A stretch of 64,000 nucleotides of DNA from Xylaria sp. FL1777 (GCA_022578965.1 MU400556.1:128823-192822), one strand, 5' to 3'; counted from the stretch's first letter, positions 11,980 through 27,000 are shown. A program made the numbers and translations. Notes: generated by a model from the letters alone, not told the origin.

Positions 11980-14900
11980 TTCGTGGTCGTCGCGATGTCG
12001 GCGGGCAGGTCGGGAATCATACGTCAAACCAAAGCTCATTCGCTGATAGCACTGAAAGAGGTGGCAGATCTGGCGGACGAGGACGAGACGAGGACGAGAT
12101 TGGAGCGCAGGCCCACCCGAGGATGGAGATAAAAGTAGTGCTGCTGGTTGATGGGGAACAAGGGTGGTTTTGCCCGTTCTAGTCCCGGCCGACGACGATT
12201 GCTGTGGAACGGCTATAATAAATGGACGGGAACCTGCACTGCCAATGTTTATTGATGCTGCCGAGATGTTTATCTCCCGAGAAGAAAATGAGACAGCAAT
12301 TACATAAGGAATAGCACGACAGGGGTAAAGATGAAGTTGTTTTTAAAGTTTCACTCTTTTTTTTTTCTTTGCGACGGCGATATATAGGAGATTACTTATG
12401 GGTTGATCCCCAACATGAGTCCGTATTGCAATCAATATACATGTAAGTAAAAAGTAGGTAGCCTAATAAAAGAGGAATACGCGTAGGTAGGTCGAGTGGA
12501 ACTACATATCTAGTATCTACTAGGTAGTGTAGGTCCGGAATGAATACATGTACTACATACACATGACACGAGGCACAAAGATAAAGACAGCCCGAGCTCT
12601 TTTGTAGAATCAGGGGTGTAATGCCTAGTGTACCCGGACAGTAACCCGGAGATAAAAGGAGACAATCTGGGATGGGGACTGGCATGGGTAACTGGTACTA
12701 GGTAGTTGGACCAATCAAACACAGCCTACTTGACTAGGGTACCGCTCTATACGCATAAAGTACAGATAAGTGAACAAGCGAACAACTAGGTACATCTGTG
12801 TCTAAGTGATAATAGAGGTGCTAGAATAAAGTAGTGCAAGCAAGATACGCTGAGCCTATAGACTGCAATTATTGATTGGAAACTTATGCCGGCGTATATG
12901 CCTTTTGTTAACCATGCTAATCTGCGATTGTATAGGAAAATTAACTCCTCCAAGCTCTTAAAGGTATCAACTCTGTATTCGCACAGGAATCTATCTGTAC
13001 CTAGCGTACAGTAGATGCCTTAGGTACCTAGTAATGACTTATACTCTTGTACGCTAATTGCACCAACTGGTTAAGTATACAGATTGGTCTGCATGTTTTA
13101 TCGTTTTATTATCTATATACCGCGACATATATACTACTATCTATCTCGCTTGTCCTAGATGATGAGTTATGCGTAGGTTGACCATAAGAAGAAAAATAGT
13201 AGAAGAGAGATAATTGATCTGATAAGAAGCCTTGTTCAACATCTAGATAGATAGATTGGGGTACCTACTAAATTACTAATATACTTCATTGACTCTAGGC
13301 TGCATTACACTTCGTACATATTTGATGAGGCATTGACTGCTAAAATGAAGGACACTTTTCTCTGCTTTTCAATATGGGAACAACTGAGTAATTGTACTAA
13401 TGTAGAATGGCTTGATTTCACTTCCATTTCAGCTATCCTTGCGTTTGGGTAGTTGTTTGCTCACCCCACCCATAACGATGAATCATGTTCGAGGAATTGA
13501 GGCGTGCAATCGCGAGCCACCTTGAGCCAAGACCGGCAGATAGATTATCTAGAATACCTAATGCTCTTAGTGTTTCGCTTATCGAAGTATGTATCTAGGG
13601 TACTGCGCTACGATCGGAAAAACTACCTGGCTACTAATCCTTAGGATCGGGTTCATTTTTATGTAGGGCAATGTCCCGAGAAAGTGACAGGGTCTTATTT
13701 GTAGCTACTTGAGTTACACAACACTTCCTGCTTGCGTCAGTTTCAGTGTGTTGTCTTCCTTGAGAACCATGTCTTTTGTGAGGCAAAAATTCATCTGATC
13801 AGTCATTTGGCGGAGGACAAGCCTAAGAAAAGATTAGCACAAGTGGACTCGACGTGAATCAATAGGATCAATTTTAAGGAGATACAGAGACAAATTGGAG
13901 CTGTAGCCGTTCGATCCGTTCCTACTACTTATTGCCCTTCAGCCCTGTATTTCTTCGTGGTGGCGGTTTACACCTAAATGGGTGCGCGTCCACAGGCTGA
14001 GATGCCGTGGTGGTCGCTCGTATTTCTTGCAAGTGGTGTCGTGCGTACACGCACACAAATACATAAAGTAGGTATATGAATAGAGGGAGGCGTTGGAGGT
14101 GCAGTGGCCAAAAAATCAAAGGCAGACGTACCCGCAAACTGACGTGGCACTGCATAAGCACCTGTACTAGATGTAATAAATGATATGATGTACCAGTATA
14201 TGACCTCCAACCACATAGACCTCAACACCACGGAATACCTAGGTAGTACCTAACGTGGAATACAGAGGGAGAGCCTATCAGCAGGTCAGGACTCCATTCA
14301 CAGGCCGGCCGTAGTACACTAGTGTAATTTGGTAGACTACCTAGTGTGTAAGTACATGTATGAACCAGCCACTCAATTTACAGAGCTACCTATGTAGCTC
14401 GCAGTACAAACATTACTTAAGCCCGTGTAGGCCCACTCTGGAAAGCAGCCATGCCGCTTTTAGCCTGAGCCTGGCCGGAGCCGCGCCTGAGCAAAACACA
14501 CCTTTTCATAACCCAAGATGAACAAATTTGCATAATCTCCAATACACGTATCACTGTTAGTTATTTTAATGTTGACTACTAATGTAGTTATAATTACTTA
14601 CCTACTTACCTACTATCTAGTACCATTAAGCGCTTAAAACCCGTTTTTTTGTGAGCCGAGCCTGAGCAAAAGCGGCAAGTGAGCTAAGCCTAATTTGAAA
14701 TGCGCCACTTTATATGTTGTAGTATGGCTACTAGGCTACTACAATACCTACCTGGTTAGCAATACAATTTCAGCTTGCCTGGCCTGTCAAGCCAGAGCCC
14801 AGCTGCTCGGTTTTAGTTCCATCTTAGGTACTTAGTATGTTATGAGTCCCACCCACGTCGGGTATCTATCTAAACAAAAACAACCTGAGTCTGAGGTTGT

Positions 14901-15079
14901 CTGCTGTAATTTACCTACCTACCTAGTACATCATTTTGGACCTTGAGCCTCTTGACATACAGGCCATACCGCATTGACGGTATATCAAAACCACTATCGT
15001 GGCTGTTGCTTTCCCTGCCATTCAGCAACAACCTCTAACAGGCCTCATGATTTATTTTTAATAAGTAACAGTCGTTAAG
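11980..15079. other. Intergenic region between MNN10-like gene and leashin, no gene seen
   Basis: The region is AT-rich with only short overlapping frames. It is crowded with TACCTA/TAGGTA words (for example around 12484, 12517, 13018, 14233, 14598, 14740 and 14913). The phrase GCCTGAGCAAAA occurs twice (about 14487 and 14661) among AGCC-rich words, which may mark a decayed repeat. The last few hundred bases should hold the leashin promoter, but I see no clear TATA box. Confidence 0.4.
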
Positions 15080-18000
15080 ATGATGTCCCGGGAGCATCAT
15101 CGCCGGCGGAGTCCCGAAAGCTCTCGCCGCCGGCGCAAAGAACGCCGCGACTCTAGAGAGCAACTCCAAAACCACCCCGTTCCGGCCTCTATCCCACCCT
15201 ATGAAGAGTCGTTCACACAACCACACCAACACCCATACCAGGCGTCGTATCAGCAACCTTTCCAAGATCCGTATCAAGTGTCATACCAGTCGCCCTACCA
15301 GCCTGAACCCTCCTTAGCGCGCGATCGCGATCGCGACCGCGACCGCGGCCACTCAAGCTCGTTCTCTTCCACCACCTCTTCCTCCTCTACCTCCTCATCG
15401 CTCTTGAATATCTCCCAACCCGCTAAGGGATTTGGGATTGGCTCATTCTTCTCTGGCAATATTCGGAAGCAGCGCCGCCGTATCAAAAAGAAGCGTAGTA
15501 AAATATTGCGTTTTGGCAATTCCTCGTCCTCGTCCGTTGGCTCGGACCTTGCTTACGGTAGGGGCTACATCGATCGGCGCAGAAGTCGCGAGTTTAGCCC
15601 TCCAACTGGGCATAGGCCTCCAGAGAGAGACAGTGACCCAGGGCGGCCCCGGCCTCCAAAGCGTGCGCAGACCGACGAAGAGATCATTGAGCTCGGCCGA
15701 AAGTTTGCCGAGCTTGCGAGACAGCAAAATACCGATGACCTTCGAGCTGCGGGACGATCCCGTCCGTCAACACTTACTAGTGCAGCTACCGCGCTTAATC
15801 AGTTCCGCCGAACCAATAGCGGGAACGTGAATAAGGGGATCGGAAACTCTAAACCACGCCGCGACTCCTCCCCAGATGACTCGGATTGGGAGTCCGCTTC
15901 GTCGGATGACGAGTCAGGCGAGGACGATAGCGACAATGGTCTTGCGTATGGCTCATCTCACCATCTTCCGAGTAATTCGGAGAAACCACCTCACCTAGGC
16001 GCATCTGTTCATCCTGCGCAAACATATTCCCAAGATATCCCACTGAATCGTAAACCCTCTCTCGTTGATCCTAAGCTCTTTGGGCCCATAAATTCGCTCC
16101 GGGGGTTTGTTCGAACCCCCTGCGGCTTTGAGCGCGTGGATCGCAAGGTCGTCGATGACGTGCACCCACACTATGAGCCATCAATTGCTCCGGGCGAGAC
16201 TGTAGTGTCGGCTGAAGGTCGCCCCATGCAACACGTCTATCCCGTACCAACCTCTGACCCATCCCGTTTTGATGCAGATCGCGGATCTATTATTTCTGCT
16301 CACCAAAGTTTGACCTCTAGTTCTCGACCTGACCCGGTCCCAATCCAGCAGCCAAAACCGATAGCTCCAGTTTACAGAAAAGTCTTTGACTCTGTTGACC
16401 CAGACCCAAAATACTTAAATAAATCGTCGGCGGCTAGGACTGTGGCACCAACCAGTGGGATTGGACTGCCTGATGCTACTATTAATACCCCTTTAAGCTC
16501 GGACGCGGCTATTGGTGTATTGTTGAGGGCGGCGCAAAGGGCGGATTATAGTAAATACCAAGAACCTCGTTCTGACGATTCACAATGGCGTCCAGAACGC
16601 TCCGGTGATAAGAAGTATGACGGGAAGCATGAGAAGGATGAGAGTCGGGATACATTGCGTGATGTGCCTCCCGAGAAACCGTACAAGAAAGACCAAGAAG
16701 CTACCCGTAATGATCAGAAGGAGAAACGCCGTCGGGAGAAAAAAGAGTCTGACCTGGATCGTGATTTCAAAAGGGAAAGCCGCCGTCGTGATAAGTATCA
16801 TGATAATCTAGATCGTCCTGCTAAAGTTGAAGGAGAAGAGCGTGACTCGAGAGACGATCAGAAAGTAAGTCGACAAGAGCAGCGGAGAGAAAAACCTGTC
16901 GAGGATCAGATTGGAGCTCATGAGCCAAAAATTGATGTTCCAGCGCCCTCGGAAGTACCTAGCATTGAACGGTCAAAGGGTATAATCGACCCATTTCAAT
17001 TCCAGGTTGCGGATGACGCTTTCCCAACACCACGTTATGGTACACCGGCACGACCATTGACCCCGGTCATTATGACTGTGGATCGCGAGCCCGACTTCTC
17101 TAAATTCGAATCTTATAAACCTACCGAGCGCTTGAGTCGCAAGGATTCCTTTGAACGTGAGCTTCAAGACGCACAAAATGCGTACAAAGCTGCGGAGCAG
17201 GCGACTGTTCCCGTAAGCAAAGCCGCATTTGCCGCTGCAGCCGCAGCCGAGATGGCTGAGCGTCGGCATAAGCGTTCCCCTGAGCGAGACCCTAGCTCTC
17301 GGGGTCGCTCACAGGAATCAAGTTCTTCGGCTCGAGCAAAGGATCCTGTGCTCGATGATGCTGACCGAGCGTACCGTGAGGCTAGGTTGGCACGTAGAAT
17401 CCGAGAACAAGAGGAAAGATCCCGAAGTAATTCTCCCGACTCGGTAGTTGACAAATGGGAGGAGAAGGAGTCAGCAAACATCTATCGAGTCGTAACGCCT
17501 CCGGCAATGGACCATCCGAAAGTGAAAAATCCTTTCGATGGCCCTAACGCTGATGTTCGTATTGATAATGTTTTAGAACATCCTAAAGAGCTTTCCCGTT
17601 TCCGGATTTCGGAGTCTCGGCGTCGGTCATCCACATTCCCTATATTCAGTGCAAGAGATCCTTCTGCTGAGCGGGAACGGCCGATGCTGAATCTTGTACG
17701 CCCAACCCCGGCGCCTTCACCGACCCCTGAGAAGCAACAACTCAAAAGCATTGATTTGCCGTCGCCTGTAACCGAAGCTGACCCTAATTCTGTGCCTGCT
17801 GAGATACAAAAAGAGGTGGTCTCAACTTCATCGGCGGCACCCTCCAAAGTTGTAACTTGGGGAGAGAACCAGACAAAGCACTACGTGATTGAGAGTCCAG
17901 AGCGGGAAGACGATCCCTACTCAGGTACTAAAATTATTACACCCGCGGAGACTCCCAGGTCTCGAACCGATAAGAAGATTAACTGGGGTGCCATAGCTGC

Positions 18001-21000
18001 TACTATTTCTGGTGTCGGTGTTGGGATTGCTGCTTCGTCAATTTCCGACCATGCTACTGACACAGATGCACCTCGTGAACATGTCGCATCTAAAGATCCT
18101 GGCCAACAGTCCAAGAGGCGTCGTTCCTTACCATCTGATGCGCTGTATGATGACCCGCCAATCCCTGGGCCGAAGCCCCCAAGCCCAAGAAGCCCTCAAA
18201 TGCCTGGACGCTTTGCTGAGGACCCAGTGTTTATGGCAAATATTGCGGCCGGACTTGAAGGGAGTGGCTTTGATCCTAATATCATCATCGATGATGCAAA
18301 ATTCCACCGCCGCGATTCTCCCCCGGGATCAAACGAACCATATGATACTTCGGCGGCAGCAACTAGTCGAATCATGAAAGACAACGACCGGAACAGAGGG
18401 GAGACAAGCTTTGCGACTAGCGAGCTGCGGGATAGTGCCACAGAGAAAGAGATATTGCCCAACGACTTTGAAATTTTCTCGAGATTGAGCAATAAAGAGA
18501 GGCGTAAACAGGAAAAAGCCGCCAAGCTAGATCTTTCCGATAAGTCCGTATCAGTTATACGTGATGACCCCACGTTGGAGATGCCTAGTTCAGCCTCAGA
18601 AGAAGATTGGTCCATATCTGCAAAGGAACTTGCCAAGAAGGAGCAAAGGAAACGAGACAGAGCTGCAAAGACTGAGGCTCAGGGAGATAGTCAGGTACCG
18701 AGAGACTCATCTTCTACCCAGCAAGAGCCCGAGCCTGTCATTGACGATTGGGCGGATACTCCCTTTACAAAGAGAAGGTCAAAGAAGTCAAAAAGAGCAA
18801 TTGTGATTCAACAAGGCCCTTCCCAGGTCCTGGAGCGTGATCCTCAGAAAAGCAGTAACGTTGAACCATTCGAAGTTGCCGACCTAGTCGACACGTCCCT
18901 GGCTCTCGTAGGTACCAAGACTGCAGAGCCGGAAGTTGATTGGGCAACAATGAACAAGGATACTAAGGCGAGTGGACAGGACTACAGGATACGCGATTCC
19001 GATGCGATCTTAGAATTGATATCCCATGATCCCGAACACGTCATCGATGATTCTGTTGCAGCTCGAGAAGAAGAGTGGACCGCACCTACCAAAGACAAAA
19101 AGAAGAAAAAGAAGGCCAAGAGAGACTCTTTGGCTGAGGAGACGGTTCCATCAACAACTGTAGCCCCAGAACTATCACGTGAAAGTTCATATACTATAGT
19201 CGAACCTGAAATAAATCCTATCCTGGTCGGTGAATGGAACTTGGCTGCAAAGGAAAAACAGAACAAGTCAAATTTAAAAGACGCTGATTTTCTTCCACGA
19301 TCCCTTGATGTTTCTGAAGCCCCAGAAGAGACAAACAAGTTGGGCGCTGGTGAGGAAGCTTCTGAGCCGGCCACTCGAGATGATGTCGTGGACGACTGGG
19401 ATTCCTCAACGAAGCAGAAAAAGGCGTCTGAACGTGATTCTTCGTCTTCTTATCGTACCCCGTTTATCGAGGATATTATAGAGAGTCCAAAGAATATCGT
19501 TGACTCTTCTAGTGACCCACGTAGTGAAAGTGTTGCGGCAACTGAAGAGGAGTGGGAGGATTTGCCTAAAAAGGCGAAGAAGAAGAGGAAGAAGAAGTCT
19601 AAACGCGATGCAGCCGCACGCGAAGAATCTCCTCCTGCCTCTCAATCCGCACCTCGTTCAGAGGTCTCTGTAGAAGACTACCCTACGAAGACGTTGGGAG
19701 AAGGCTCATTTACTGATTTGCCTTTGAGATCAACTGCTCCCGAAGCAAATCTTGAGGAGAAGGAGAAACCGGAAGAGGAGAAAAGGAAGAGTGCACCTGG
19801 GGAATTTCCCGAAGACGAAGGCGTGCTAAATGAACGCAAACCACTCGACGGAATAAGGGAGCAGTCTAGGTTCGAGGACAAGAAAGAAAAGGGTACCTCA
19901 AGCTTCTTCGGCCGCTTCAAGTCATCTATTGGCTTTGGCGAAGGGAAAGAGCCGCCACGTACACAAAACGATGAGCAGAGTTCTTTTTTAGATAATGCCG
20001 GCGCTCTTGGCGCGAGTGCTGGCTTGACGGGCGCTGTGATTGCTCTTACACCTCAACCCCCCACTGAAAATGCCACCGATACTGCAGTAGAGACAGCTTC
20101 ACCAGAAGAAACTAAGGCTACTAAAAGGCGTTCAAGTTCACCATCCCCGGCTGAGTTGATTGACCCCGAGATCGTGGAGCGAGAAATACGACCAGCTATT
20201 GACCCTACATACGGTGACCTCTTACCCTTACCTCCGAGTAGATCGAGCAGTCCTGTTCCTGTCCTCGACGAATCCATTCCTCCTCTTCCAGAGAGTCGGC
20301 CCGGAACTCCTGAAGACGACCGTGAGCGGCTCCTATTAGCTCAGAAGTCTACACATAGCCGTCGTCGCAGTGATATCCCACTCCGAGTGAAGACACCAAG
20401 TCAAAGCGCAATCCCTATTCAGTTTCGGATAGGACTAAGAGCTGCTCCTGCCTCTCCAGCCCCCTTGAAGCAATCCCCTTCAGCTTCTCCAATCACAGCC
20501 TCATCAGAAACAGGTAGCACTTCAAAAGCTCGAGGACGGCCTATGTCCTGGGAAGGTTCAAGGACATTTATGCCCCTATTTCTTTTGGAAAGATCCCGTG
20601 AGTCGGTCGCGACGCCAACTTCACTTCAGGAAGAGCCGCAATCAAGCAACGTTTCAGATGGAGTTCCCGACGTATCTTCTCCAACACCTAGCCACACAGG
20701 AACCCCTCATGATGACCCACAAGACGATTGTTCGAGAAAAGAAGCTGCAGCACAACAGCTAGAATCACCTGAACTCCCTCCGCTAAAGCCAGTGGATGAT
20801 CCTGAAAGTCCTACGCCCAGGCCTGATCCCGTTGATCCTGTATCTAAGAACAGAAGCTCTTATCTCCTCTACTCGAGCCCATCAGGTTCTCAGAATCCTG
20901 ACGATGCTGATATATCGGAAGGCTCACCTTCTTTAAGGGCTGCTAAGAGACACATTGCTCTTGACGAATTGGAAGAGGACACGGTTGGCGTTATATCTGA

Positions 21001-24000
21001 TGGCGATCTGTTATTAACAGCAGCAGCTGGATTAGCCACAGGCGCATTGGTTGCGAATGTCGTCGCAGATGACCACACTAGTTCCCCAGAAGTGCCACCG
21101 GATGCTAAAGATAGTACCACTTTGGGCGTGACATCTTTAGGTGAATTTACAGAGATCGGTAAGATAATAGATGCTAATGAAACAGGCGCTAAAGACAACG
21201 AACCTGGTGAAGCTGCATTAATCACTGGGAAGAAGTCTAAGAAGGGCAAGAAAGGAAAGAAAAAGTCTCAAGAGATCGAACCTGTGGCAGAAGCTACAAG
21301 TGAAGAACCATCTGTGGACGCGGAAATTCCTTTGAGCAGTGACACCTTCGAATCAATTGTCAAGACGGACGCGATAGAAGATGAATTTGCTCCAGCCAAG
21401 CTCTCTAAGAAAGAGAAAAAGAAGAAGAAGAAGGAACAAAGGCGAGGGATTCTCACAGAAAATGAGGAGACTGTCGAGGCGTCGCTCCCCATCGAGGACC
21501 CGGAGGAAGAGTTTTTTGATGCTTCTGTTGAACAGTTTGCGGTCGAGCCCCAGGCCGAAAAAGCTGAAACTGACAGCCGTGTTGACACTTATACGGGCAC
21601 ACCGGCCGAGACTTCTGCCGAAATTGTTGAACCCCCTGCTGAGACTTCATTCAAACCTGTCGTTGAAGCGCCTGTTGAAGTGCCTGTCGAGACACCAGTT
21701 GAGGCTTCGGTTGCAACCCTTGTCGATGCTGCCAGTGAGGCACGGATTAAACCCATTGTCGAAGCTCCTCTCGATACCATTGTCGAAGCTCCTCTCGATA
21801 CCATTGTCGAAGCTCCTCTCGATACCATTGTCGAAGCTCCTCTCGATACCACTGTCGAAGCTCCTCTCGATGTTCCTGTCGAAGCTCCTCTCGATACCAC
21901 TGTTGAAGCTCCTCTCGATGTTCCTGTCGAAGTCTCTGTCGAAGTCCCTGCTGAAGCCTCCGTCGAAGTCCCTGCTGAAGTCCCTGCTGAAGTCTCCGTC
22001 GAGGCTCCGCTTGAGGCGGCTGTTGCACCCTCCACTGAAGCTTTCGCCTCGGACGAGTCGGTTGGTACTACGAAGAAGGAAAAGCAGGAGAAGGGCGAAT
22101 CTCAAGTTCCGGTGCCGGGAGCAGAAGAAGAACGTTCTCTAACCATGCTTGAAGGTGATGGTCTCGAAGAGACTACGCCACCCGCAACTGATGAACGCGC
22201 TGTAGTCGAAGGCTCTGTTCCGACTCACGAAGGGACGGTTCTAGAACTAGATATGTCATCGACAAGCTTTGAAACCCCTTCGACTGTTTCCAAAAAGGGT
22301 AAAAAGAAAAAGGGCAAAAAGTCTGCTCTTTCCAAGGAAGAGCCTATTACCCCTGATGCGGCACCAGCAACCGAACATTTACCTATGAATGCCGGTCGGG
22401 ATATTGCATATCCTATAGAAGCCGAAACGCCGGGGCACGGCTCCGAGCATGTTCAACGCGTGCCCGTTGAGGCTGAAGATGTACCGCCCGAGTCTAAAGC
22501 AGAGGGCTTTGAAGATATCTCTCAAAGCTCACCTGCTGCTGAAGAATGGCCCGCAACGACTTCGAAGAAATCCAAGAAAAAGAAGAAGAAGATATCCCAA
22601 GCATTGGAGTCTGACCAAGAATCTTCCGCCGTGGCCGATACCAAGACTCACAATGAAACTGTGGAAGAAGTTAAGCAGAGTGAAACTGAGCTGTCCTCAT
22701 TGAAAGCATTAGACGAAACCAGTCTTGCGACTGAAGCTATCCCTTCAGCACAGATTCCAACTGCTAGCGCTGATAGCTTGTTAAATGTTTCTGCAGAGAT
22801 TGTTGAACGAAGCCCAGATGTAGTATCTGGCGAACGTGACGAGAAATTGGAACCAATATCTGAAACGTGGCACAGTCTGAGCGACAACAAGAAATCTGGA
22901 ATAACGGAGATAGAGCCTGCTTTAGAAGAAAAACTCAATACCCACGAGAGCGAGGGCGAGGCGCCAATTCAAGCTAGCGAGCCAAGTTCAATGCCGTTGG
23001 AAGAACATCCTGCGGACACGTCTCAATCGTCCGCGCTAAATAACGTGGATGAGTCTCAATTGAAGCCAGATCCACTGAGCGGTGAAGAAACACAACAAGG
23101 GCCTCAATCAGCTAATGCACCTGAAGACCCACTCACAGAAAAGGCTGTTGATGACTTGCATGCAACTTCAACCCGGCCACTTGAGGCAGCCGAGTTGTCA
23201 AGTGATGTGCTTGAGGCGGTTGGCGATAATCAACCTTCGCTTTCAGATCATTTGGCTATCGATGAGCCTGCCGAAGCCATGGATAGGCCAGACGAATCAC
23301 GGGGTAAAAAGAAAGCTAAAAAGAACAAGAAGAAGAAGCAGAATGCCTTAGATTTGTCTGACGTTCAGGAAACAGCCCCTACTTCGCCCAAGATTGAAGA
23401 CGTGCAGGAAACAGCTCCTACCTCGGCCAAAATTGAAGACGTGCAGAAGCAGCCTGTGGAGGAGGCATCATCAACAGATCAAACGACTGAAGTACCTTCA
23501 ACTGTGCTTGACAGAACCATAGATCTAGAATGTGCGGAGGCACCTACTGATGACGCTTTGCCTGACACCGGTAGTTTAAGCGATGAGTTCAAAAAGGGCA
23601 AGGAAGGCGAGGAATATGGTAGAGTAGTGGATGTTGATGCTCTAGATGAGGCGGAAGAAGCGCTCAAACCAGCAGAAGAGGTAGTAGGATCGAACGATCA
23701 AGGTATTATTGACTCTGAGAGACCGGCAACTCCATCTCAGGCAGAACCAACCGCCAATGACTCCTTGTCAGAGCCCACCATGTCAGCGAAGAAGGGCAAG
23801 AAAAAGGGCAAGAAAAAGCGCCAAAGTGCGGATTTTAGTGCTCCAATTGAAGACGTCCATCTCCCGGAAGCAGAAGCAGACCTAATCGTCTCTGAGAGTG
23901 TTGTCGATACAACCCAGGCAGAACCAGAGTCTAGCTCACTAGTTACTACCGAGGCCGATTTACCAACCGAAAAAGAGATGCCTGAAGCTGAACCCCCAAT

Positions 24001-27000
24001 AGAGGCCCCCTCAAGCAAGAAGAAATCCAAGAAAGACAAGAAAAAACGGGGGTCTGCTGAACTTGACCTAAGCAATAGCGATATTATATCTGAAACAACG
24101 CAGCAAAGCGCAATTGTAGCAACACAATCCTCGGACGTAACAGATTCGTTAGCTGAGCCGGCGGTCATCATTCCCGATGTTGACGCCTCTCAGGTAGTGA
24201 ACAACGCAGACGACTTCTCGCCATCAAAAAAATCGAAGAAAAATAAAAAGCGGCAAAGTCTAGCTGTTACAGAAGACGAGGATACATCTGACTTTCCTGG
24301 CCCCATCCCGGAAGCCGTGTTTGATCTAAAGGAAGTATCTCATATACCCGAGCAAGTTAAAGAGGATGATGCGGACGTCAGTTCTACCTCGACAAGTACC
24401 AAACAGTCGAAAAAGGAGAAGAAAAAGAAACGCAAGAGTGTTCAGTTCGTGGAACCTATAGAGGAATCACGTGAGATACCTGCGGAGGGCCATGATATAA
24501 TTGCTGCATCCGAAGTGACAGCTGAACCCGATGAAATATCACTGGACGCTCTAAATGAAGCAACAACTCCCGCGGACTCTACAAGCTCTCCATTCGATTC
24601 ATCGCGCAGTCTCGACCAAGGCCACGACGTACAGACAGCTCAGAATTTGACCGAACAACCATCTCTTGGTCTTGATCCTTCCTCCGTTCCATTGCCAGCT
24701 GATGAAGACTCTGGTGCCTACCTACCTGACGGCGTGTTTAATCGTTCAATACCCTCCCTAGTTCAATCAAAGGATGATCACATTCCAGAACAGCCAAAAC
24801 ACGGAGAAACAGCAAGCGCAGATCAGGGCGGTCACCCACAACCACTTGATGACATCGAAACCTCTATGCATCCTCAGTCTCGAGATGACAATGAAATCCA
24901 GAAACCCATAGAAAACGAACCTGATGTGACTGAATCAAATATTACATCTGATGCTTCAGTCAAGCCGGGTGATCTGGTATTATCAGACGACAAATCACTA
25001 GCCGAGGCCATGCCAATAACCGAAGATCCTATCCAAGCTGCGACCAACGACGAGATTCCTTTGGAAACTAAGAAGAGTAAGAAAGACAAGAAGAAGCGTA
25101 AAGGAAAATCTCGGGATAATCAAGAGTCTGCATCGGATCCCGCCGCTCTGTCCGCTACTATTGACGACGGCGTTCCTATGAGAGAGGACCAGGAGACCCC
25201 GCCAGCTACTTTGTCAAACGAACCCGCGATTGAGCGAGATGAAGGAGCAGAGCCTGGAGAGCAGGTAGCTATTGAGCACCCGGTAGTTCAGGAATCGTCT
25301 GTTGTGAAGCCAGCTGTTGAAGAACCAACGGTCGAAGAACAAACTGCTGAAGAACTAGCCATCGACACAGCGGTCGAAATCCCCGCTGTCAAAGAACCGA
25401 CAGTCAAAGAACCAGCCGTTGACACGCTAGATGTTGATACATCAGCTGTGGAGCTAGCACAGGATGACATAATTTCCGAATCTTCAACGAAGAAGAGCAA
25501 AAAGGGCAAGAAGAAGCGTAAGAAGGGCAGCAAAGTCCTAGAAGATGAACCAACACAACCTTCTGAGGTGGCTCCGAGCTCTGCTCTAGATGACGTGACT
25601 GCGGGTCAAGATAATGTAGTTAATGTGCCCCAGTCTGCTGTCCAAGAAGAAACTGAGGGAGCGTCGAAAGCATCTGATGCATTGAAGCTGCCAACAGACG
25701 AGCAGGGACTGCCATTCGAAGAGCCTTCCACATCTTTACTCCCTACTCCGAATGATCAAAGCCAATCAAGTCAGGACGATCAACTTGGAACCACAATCTT
25801 GCAGCCCGAAGATGAGGTGGTTTCTCTCGTGGAACCCGTTATGATTGACACGAGCACTGAAGAGCCGACGACATTAACAACGCTAGAACTAGAGCGATCT
25901 CTAGACACACAAATCTCCGAGGAGCAGTCTGAACCTACTGTCGCTCGCAAATCTAAGAAAGAGAAGAAGAAGAAGAAGCGAGACAGCCGACTTTCAGTTG
26001 ATCAACCAGACACAACAGAAATTGCAACTACTGAGCCCACTGTTGGTGTCGAAACCCCCGCCGTGGTAATTGAGCAGACGACAACCGAGTCTTTGCCCGA
26101 CACCTCTGAGAATCAAACCTCACCGGCTGACCCAGTTGAGACTGATACTCAAGAAGTAGACTCTCATCCTGAAACTGAACCGGTTTCTGTCGCGCCAAGA
26201 GCTCCCGAAATCGAAAGTTCTATTGACTTGTCAAAGCTGCCAGATCAGCTACCTGTCAGTAGCAAAGCTACCGTAGAGGACGTTGAGCAAACTTCAATCA
26301 AGGAAGACAAAGAATACGAGATAGAGCAGGCAAGCTTACTGGATATCGAGCCTTCTATGCCGGAACCAGGAGAATCAAGTGCGGAACCATCGGCCACTGT
26401 CCAAACAAGCGAAGGCGCTGGCCTAAGCATCTCACCCTCGCCCGAGGAATCAAAGGACGATAACACTACTAATACTGCTTCCTCTAAAAAGACCAAGAAA
26501 GACAAGAAGAAGAAGAAGAAAGTAGCTAGTCTAGGTGATGAAGAAGTCCCATTAGAACTGCCTGTAGAGCCTGCGGAACTTGCAGAACCGGCTTCTGGTA
26601 GCCTAGAGCAGAATGATGCCATCCTTTCGACGGGGCTCGACAATTCTCCAGCCAATGTACCACCCGAGTCCGAAGATACTCAAGCTAAAGAGGTGGTCAA
26701 TGTCGATTCTTCCTCCAGTATTGCCCCGACCAAACAAAGTAAAAAGGACAAAAAGAAAAAGAAGCAAGCTAGTCTGACGGATATAGAGGTTGCTTCAGAA
26801 CCACAACCGGAGCCTGCACAAAGTGGTCCTGTCGACCTAGAGAAAAATAATCTTGGTTTGTCAATAGAGTCCGAAAGCCCACCAGTCGAGGAAGCACCCA
26901 AGACGGAAGACACAGAGGATATCTCTACCCCTACCGTAACTAAGAAGAGCAAGAAGAAGAAAAAGAAGGCTGCGGATAGGGAAGAAGAGGTGCCCCTTGA

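Noticed and set aside
21381..22142. Overlapping plus-strand frame of 253 codons and minus-strand frames within the leashin repeat
   Set aside because: They are Leu/Ser- or Arg/Glu-rich shadows of the tandem repeat in other frames.
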